From NCBI RefSeq assembly GCF_002234405.1, contig NZ_NMQT01000066.1, forward strand, positions 17,762 to 81,761: a stretch of 64,000 bases of DNA, given 5' to 3'. This DNA is from Amycolatopsis thailandensis (GTDB lineage Bacteria > Actinomycetota > Actinomycetes > Mycobacteriales > Pseudonocardiaceae). The position numbers and the translations under genes were made by a program. Under the pieces are notes generated by a model. It worked only from the letters and a program-made list of their open reading frames with translations. It did not search any database and was not told the origin of the DNA. Within the stretch, counting starts at the first letter, position 1; every line of letters begins with the position of its first letter. This document shows positions 60,448 through 64,000 of the stretch, one piece after another.

Positions 60448-63333
60448 GGAATCCGTTCATCGCGGATGATCGGCCGTGACGCCGAACTGGCCGAGCTCTC
60501 CGGAGCTCTCGATCGCGCCATCGCGGGTCGCGGCGGCGCGATCTTCCTCGTGGGCGAAGGCGGTATCGGCAAGTCCCGGCTCGCCGTCGAAGCCGCTTCG
60601 CGAGCCGTCGCCGCCGACATCCCGGTCCTCCAGGGCCGGGCCAGCTCGATCGGCCCGCTGGTCCCGTTCCGGCCGCTGACCCAGGCGCTGTTGTCACACT
60701 TCCGTGGCGGAGGCCCGCCCGAGGCGGCCGAACTCGACCCGTTCGTCCCCGTGCTCGCCCAGCTCATCCCCGACTGGACCCAGGGCGACCGGCCACGCGA
60801 ATCAGGCTCCCTGATGGTGCTGGCCGAAGCGGTGTTCCGGCTGCTGGCCGTCACCAGCCGCGACCGCGGCGCGCTCCTGGTCCTCGACGACCTCCAGGAC
60901 GCCGACGCCGAGACGCTGTTCATCCTCGAATACCTCGTCGACAACCTGGCCGCGGCGCAGACCCTGTTCGTCGGCACGCTCCGCAACGAGCCCTCCGACG
61001 CCCTCCGGCTGGCGACCTCCGGTGCCCAGCGGATGAGCTGCGCCGTCCTCGAACTCGACAGGCTCGGCCTGGCCGACACCCGTGCCCTCGCCGCGGCCTG
61101 TCTGGAGACCGAGCCGGAGTATCTACCGGCCCCCGCGGCGGAGCTGTTGTGGCGCAACAGCGCGGGCCTTCCCTTCATCGTCGAGGAACTGCTCCACGGC
61201 ATGGTGAACGACGGTCTGCTGGTCGAGAGCCGGGACGGCTGGCGCGTCATCGGCGAACTCCGCGCGCGGGTACCCGCCGCGCTGATCACCAGCATCGGCG
61301 TCCGGATGGAGCAGCTGGGCGAGCAAGCCGGCGAACTGCTGTCGGTCGCCGCGATCATCGGCCGCCGCTTCCCCCTGTCGGTGGTGCAGACCGTCACCGG
61401 AACGAACGACCGGACCCTGCACAACCACCTCAGCGCCGCGGTCTCGGCGAACCTGGTGACCACCGACGAGACGACACCCGGCTGGTACGCCTTCCGGCAT
61501 CCGCTGACCGCGGAAGCGCTGCTGACCCGGCAGTCACCGGCGCGGAAGGCGGAGCTCGCCCGTCAAGCCGCCGACGCCGTCGAGAAGCTCTACCCGGGCT
61601 TGCCGGGCGACCTGTGCGCGCTCGTCGCGTCGCTGCGCCTGACCGCGCTGGACGAGCCGGCGGCGGGTCACCTGTTCGCGGAAACCGGTCGCCGCGCCCT
61701 CGACGCCGGGGCCGCGGACTCCGCGGTCACGATGCTCACCAAGGCCGTCGACCTGCTCGCCGGGGCCGACGCGGGTGATCGGGCCGAGGTGCTGGAAACC
61801 CTGCTGTACGCGCTCGGGCAGACCGGTCAATTCGACCGCGCCGTCGAGCTTTCGGCCGGATTCGGCGAGATCGGGACGCTCGAACGGGCCGCCAAACTGC
61901 ACACCCAGCTGGCTTGGGCCGCCTACATCGCCGGACGGCACGACGAATGCCTCGGCCAGATCGAACGCGCCCGCGCTCCCCTCGGTTCGGCGATCTCGCC
62001 CGCTCAACAGGCCGCACTCGACGCCGTCGAAGCGAATCTCTGGCTCGACGTCCCCGGCCGGACCGGCAAAGCGGAACGGCTCGCGCGTCAGGCGTGGAAA
62101 GTGGCCGAGGAGACCGCGCAGCCGTTCGTCGTCTGTCAGGCGCTCCAGGTACTCGGCATGCTCGCGCTGCCGCGGGACCTCATCGAGTCGGAGCGCTACA
62201 TGCAACTCGCGCGACGGACCGCCGAGGACAACCACCTGCACCACCTCCGCACCCAGGCGCTGGTCCGGCTCGGTGGGCACCGCGTGCTGATGAACGGCGA
62301 CGAGCAGACCCTGCTGCTCGCCCGCGCGGACGCCCAGCGGACCGGCTCGATCACGCTGCACTGCGCGGTCGATTCCGTGCGCACCATGCACGCGATCCTG
62401 CGCTGCGAGTTCGAGACCGCGCACGCGCTGCTGGAAGAAAACCTCGCCGTGCTCGGCAGGCTCCGGCTGACCGCGTTGCTGCAGTACGCGCATATGACCA
62501 GGGCGATGTCGGCCGGGCACCGGGCGGACCGTCCGGCGATGGAACAGGCCCTCGAAGACTTCCGGGAGAGCGGCGGCGAGACCGCACAGGAAATGGTGCT
62601 GAGCATCGGGCTCGCGCGGGTCTTCTGTTCCCTGCTGGAGGAGGACCTCGACCGGGCACGCCGCGAACTCGGCCAGGTGATCGAACTGGAGGGCCGTCGG
62701 CCGAGCCGGTTCCACCTCGCCGGTCAACACGGGCTCAGAACACTCGTCGACACGCTCGGCGGCGCCGACTGCCCCGCGGACGGGTCCGCCGTCAGCGGGA
62801 TGCGCTGGAACAGGCAGTTCGTCGAGTTCGCGCACGCCGTCAAGCACGGCAGGCGAGGCGACACGGCGGAAGCCGGAAAGGCCGTGGCCGCCGCGCTCGA
62901 GACGTCGGCGCCCTATCCCCTGGCCAGGCACCTCGGGCTCCGGCTGATCGCCGAACGGGCCGCCGCCGACGGCTGGGGTGATCCGGCGGGCTGGCTCAAA
63001 GAAGCCGAGGAGTACTTCCACAGCAGGGACATCCAGGCGGTAGCGGGGGCGTGCCGGAGCCTCCTCCGGAAGCTCGGCGCGCCCGTCCGCCAGCGCCGCG
63101 CCGGTGTCGACCGGGTCCCCGGCGACCTGCGCGCGGCCGGCGTCACCGTGCGCGAATACGAGGTGCTGGTGCTGCTCGCCGAGCGGATGGGCAACAAGGA
63201 CATCGGCACCAGGCTGCACATCTCCCCCAGGACGGTCGAGAAACACGTCGCGAGCCTGCTGGCCAAGACCGGTCTCGCCGACCGTTCGGCCCTCGCCGAA
63301 CGCGCCGCCGGACCGCGACCTGGCATGCTGTGA
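60445..63333 (+). CDS. LAL-type LuxR regulator
   Basis: 962 residues. Walker A GEGGIGKSR is at about 37-45, Walker B LLVLDDLQDAD at about 145, followed by a long helical middle. The C-terminal LuxR helix-turn-helix (TVREYEVLVLLAERMGNKDI, then ISPRTVEKHVASLLAKTGL) is at about 898-955. It resembles the NRPS-side LAL protein over the whole length (shared RxxSxIG...RPLT region after the P-loop). It is likely the activator of the LanM operon just upstream. The GTG at 60445 fits a leaderless start. Confidence 0.87.
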   Translation: MGIRSSRMIGRDAELAELSGALDRAIAGRGGAIFLVGEGGIGKSRLAVEAASRAVAADIPVLQGRASSIGPLVPFRPLTQALLSHFRGGGPPEAAELDPFVPVLAQLIPDWTQGDRPRESGSLMVLAEAVFRLLAVTSRDRGALLVLDDLQDADAETLFILEYLVDNLAAAQTLFVGTLRNEPSDALRLATSGAQRMSCAVLELDRLGLADTRALAAACLETEPEYLPAPAAELLWRNSAGLPFIVEELLHGMVNDGLLVESRDGWRVIGELRARVPAALITSIGVRMEQLGEQAGELLSVAAIIGRRFPLSVVQTVTGTNDRTLHNHLSAAVSANLVTTDETTPGWYAFRHPLTAEALLTRQSPARKAELARQAADAVEKLYPGLPGDLCALVASLRLTALDEPAAGHLFAETGRRALDAGAADSAVTMLTKAVDLLAGADAGDRAEVLETLLYALGQTGQFDRAVELSAGFGEIGTLERAAKLHTQLAWAAYIAGRHDECLGQIERARAPLGSAISPAQQAALDAVEANLWLDVPGRTGKAERLARQAWKVAEETAQPFVVCQALQVLGMLALPRDLIESERYMQLARRTAEDNHLHHLRTQALVRLGGHRVLMNGDEQTLLLARADAQRTGSITLHCAVDSVRTMHAILRCEFETAHALLEENLAVLGRLRLTALLQYAHMTRAMSAGHRADRPAMEQALEDFRESGGETAQEMVLSIGLARVFCSLLEEDLDRARRELGQVIELEGRRPSRFHLAGQHGLRTLVDTLGGADCPADGSAVSGMRWNRQFVEFAHAVKHGRRGDTAEAGKAVAAALETSAPYPLARHLGLRLIAERAAADGWGDPAGWLKEAEEYFHSRDIQAVAGACRSLLRKLGAPVRQRRAGVDRVPGDLRAAGVTVREYEVLVLLAERMGNKDIGTRLHISPRTVEKHVASLLAKTGLADRSALAERAAGPRPGML

Positions 63334-63335
63334 TC

Positions 63336-63575
63336 ATGAGCGACCTCACCGTGTACGGCGCCGGCTGGTGCCCCGACGTCAAACGCAGCCGTGCCTTGCT
63401 GGACGCGAAGGGCGTCGAATACGCCTACGTCGACGTCGAAGCGGACACCGGCGCCGAAGAGACCGTGCGAGCGCTGCAGAACGGTGAACGGCGGATCCCG
63501 ACCATCGTCTGGCCGGACGGCACCCACCTGGTCGAACCGAGCGACGACGAGCTCACCGCGCACCTGAACCGGTGA
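63336..63575 (+). CDS. Glutaredoxin-like protein, single active-site cysteine
   Basis: A 79-residue thioredoxin-fold protein. The start LTVYGAGWCPDVKRSRALLD is the first strand and active-site helix; the usual CxxC is CPDV here, leaving one cysteine. The cis-Pro motif RRIPTIVWPDG and the HLVEPSDDEL helix are intact. It may reduce mixed disulphides (mycothiol-linked in this phylum) by a monothiol route. The ATG at 63336 is 2 bases past the LAL stop; the stop overlaps the next gene by GTGA. Confidence 0.82.
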   Translation: MSDLTVYGAGWCPDVKRSRALLDAKGVEYAYVDVEADTGAEETVRALQNGERRIPTIVWPDGTHLVEPSDDELTAHLNR

Positions 63576-63823
63576 CCCTTCCGGACGTCCCGGTCGGCAC
63601 GAGGGTCGTCGTGCGGTACCGGATCGAAGGCGGGTTCACCGACGCGCTCGGCTACCTGCGCTCCCGCGACGACGAGGAGTGCACGGTGGAGACCAGACGC
63701 GGTCTCGCGACGATCCGGCTCGCGGACATCGTGCTGGCGAAGCCGGTCCCGCCTCCTCCGGCTCCGCGCGGGTCTCGCGGGCCCGGCGGGTCTCGCGGGT
63801 CCGGCGGGTCTCGCGGCTCGTGA
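63572..63823 (+). CDS. Rv0428c-type N-terminal domain, free-standing
   Basis: 83 residues. The first 60 (VGTRVVVRYRIEGGFTDALG, TVETRRGLATIRLADIVLAK, ending PVPPPP) match the small SH3-like domain that normally precedes a GNAT acetyltransferase domain in Rv0428c-like proteins. Here the acetyltransferase part is missing and the frame ends in repeats of Gly-Ser-Arg made by a short tandem sequence. It is either a truncated gene or a stand-alone domain. It is coupled by GTGA to the glutaredoxin gene. Confidence 0.65.
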   Translation: MTLPDVPVGTRVVVRYRIEGGFTDALGYLRSRDDEECTVETRRGLATIRLADIVLAKPVPPPPAPRGSRGPGGSRGSGGSRGS

Positions 63824-63839
63824 TCCGGGACGGAACTCA

Positions 63840-63930
63840 CGTGACTGGAGGCCGCACTCGAGTGTGCGGCCTCTGATCACGCGAGTTCCGTCTCTGATCA
63901 CGCGAGTCACGTCCCGGATCACGCGAGTCG
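63840..63930. repeat. Short tandem repeats and hairpin
   Basis: GATCACGCGAGT occurs three times at about 21-base intervals (from about 63876), next to a perfect 9-bp hairpin AGGCCGCAC/GTGCGGCCT. The window ends with gaaggccccct, which looks like the first arm of another hairpin element similar to those in the 50.8-51.1 kb element. Confidence 0.6.
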
Positions 63931-64000
63931 CGCCTTCGGGCCCCGGTGACCAGGCCGGTCCAGGTGGTCGTGCCCGCTTGCAAGTACATGAAGGCCCCCT

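Noticed and set aside
63840..63930. CRISPR array from three GATCACGCGAGT copies
   Set aside because: Repeats are too short, spacing of about 21 bases leaves only 9 or so variable bases, and no cas genes are near.

Overview
The window is high-GC DNA with GTG starts, ATGA/GTGA stop-start overlaps, leaderless promoters and actinobacterial family markers (ANTAR-GAF proteins, DUF5709, DUF4232, LAL regulators, Rv0428c-type domains). This points to a filamentous actinomycete, most likely Pseudonocardiaceae (Amycolatopsis-like). Hairpin-rich non-coding elements of the kind I associate with that genus occur three times, one of them cut by the right window edge.

Left arm (1-11.2 kb). Two GAF-ANTAR regulators and an ANTAR remnant come first. 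They are followed by an alcohol/formaldehyde dehydrogenase gene set, a DUF5709 protein, a hemerythrin protein, an orphan cytochrome c oxidase subunit I, an ANTAR-only small protein, and a MerR-controlled MFS pump with a clear operator and a leaderless start. Between 7.3 and 11.2 kb there is a graveyard of broken genes (NB-ARC regulator, SDR, TetR), which marks the edge of an island.

NRPS island (11.3-34.6 kb). A LAL/LuxR regulator overlaps tail-to-tail with a stand-alone adenylation domain. Diverging from the latter is a tight operon: MbtH, NRPS1, NRPS2, an MFS exporter fused in frame to a carrier protein, and a short LanB-like protein containing only the lantibiotic-dehydratase N-terminal (tRNA-dependent) region. 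I read NRPS1 as C-A-PCP / C-PCP (no A domain) / C-A-PCP. NRPS2 is C-A(Thr)-PCP / C-like with NHAIIDG - ruined A - PCP - TE. Three carrier domains therefore have no working cis A domain. The stand-alone A domain and the LanB-like protein are the candidate suppliers or editors. This carrier/exporter/LanB combination is the strongest candidate for an undescribed system.

Middle (34.6-56.4 kb). A frameshifted HEAT-repeat gene and a MITE-like element lie at the right edge of the island. Next are an MFS-ROK-SDR operon, a divergent LysR/SDR pair, a 207-bp element with a perfect 25-bp inverted repeat, a MarR/flavin monooxygenase pair sharing a palindromic operator, and several secreted proteins (G1-like peptidase, beta-lactamase-fold carboxypeptidase, DUF4232 protein, Tat-exported epoxide hydrolase-like protein, lipoprotein). 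They are followed by a methyltransferase pseudogene split by a hairpin element, a 30-residue peptide gene, a CoA-transferase, and a minus-strand unit: promoter, tRNA, tRNA, 731-aa unknown protein, PfkB kinase. The two tRNAs (anticodons TCG and CTC) are sister copies with unusual acceptor ends.

Right arm (56.5-64 kb). A class II lanthipeptide synthetase (LanM) is followed by a 64-aa precursor-like peptide with no cysteine and a strong terminator. Then comes a leaderless second LAL regulator, a monothiol glutaredoxin-like protein and a truncated Rv0428c-type protein.

All function calls are from reading protein motifs; no searches were run.
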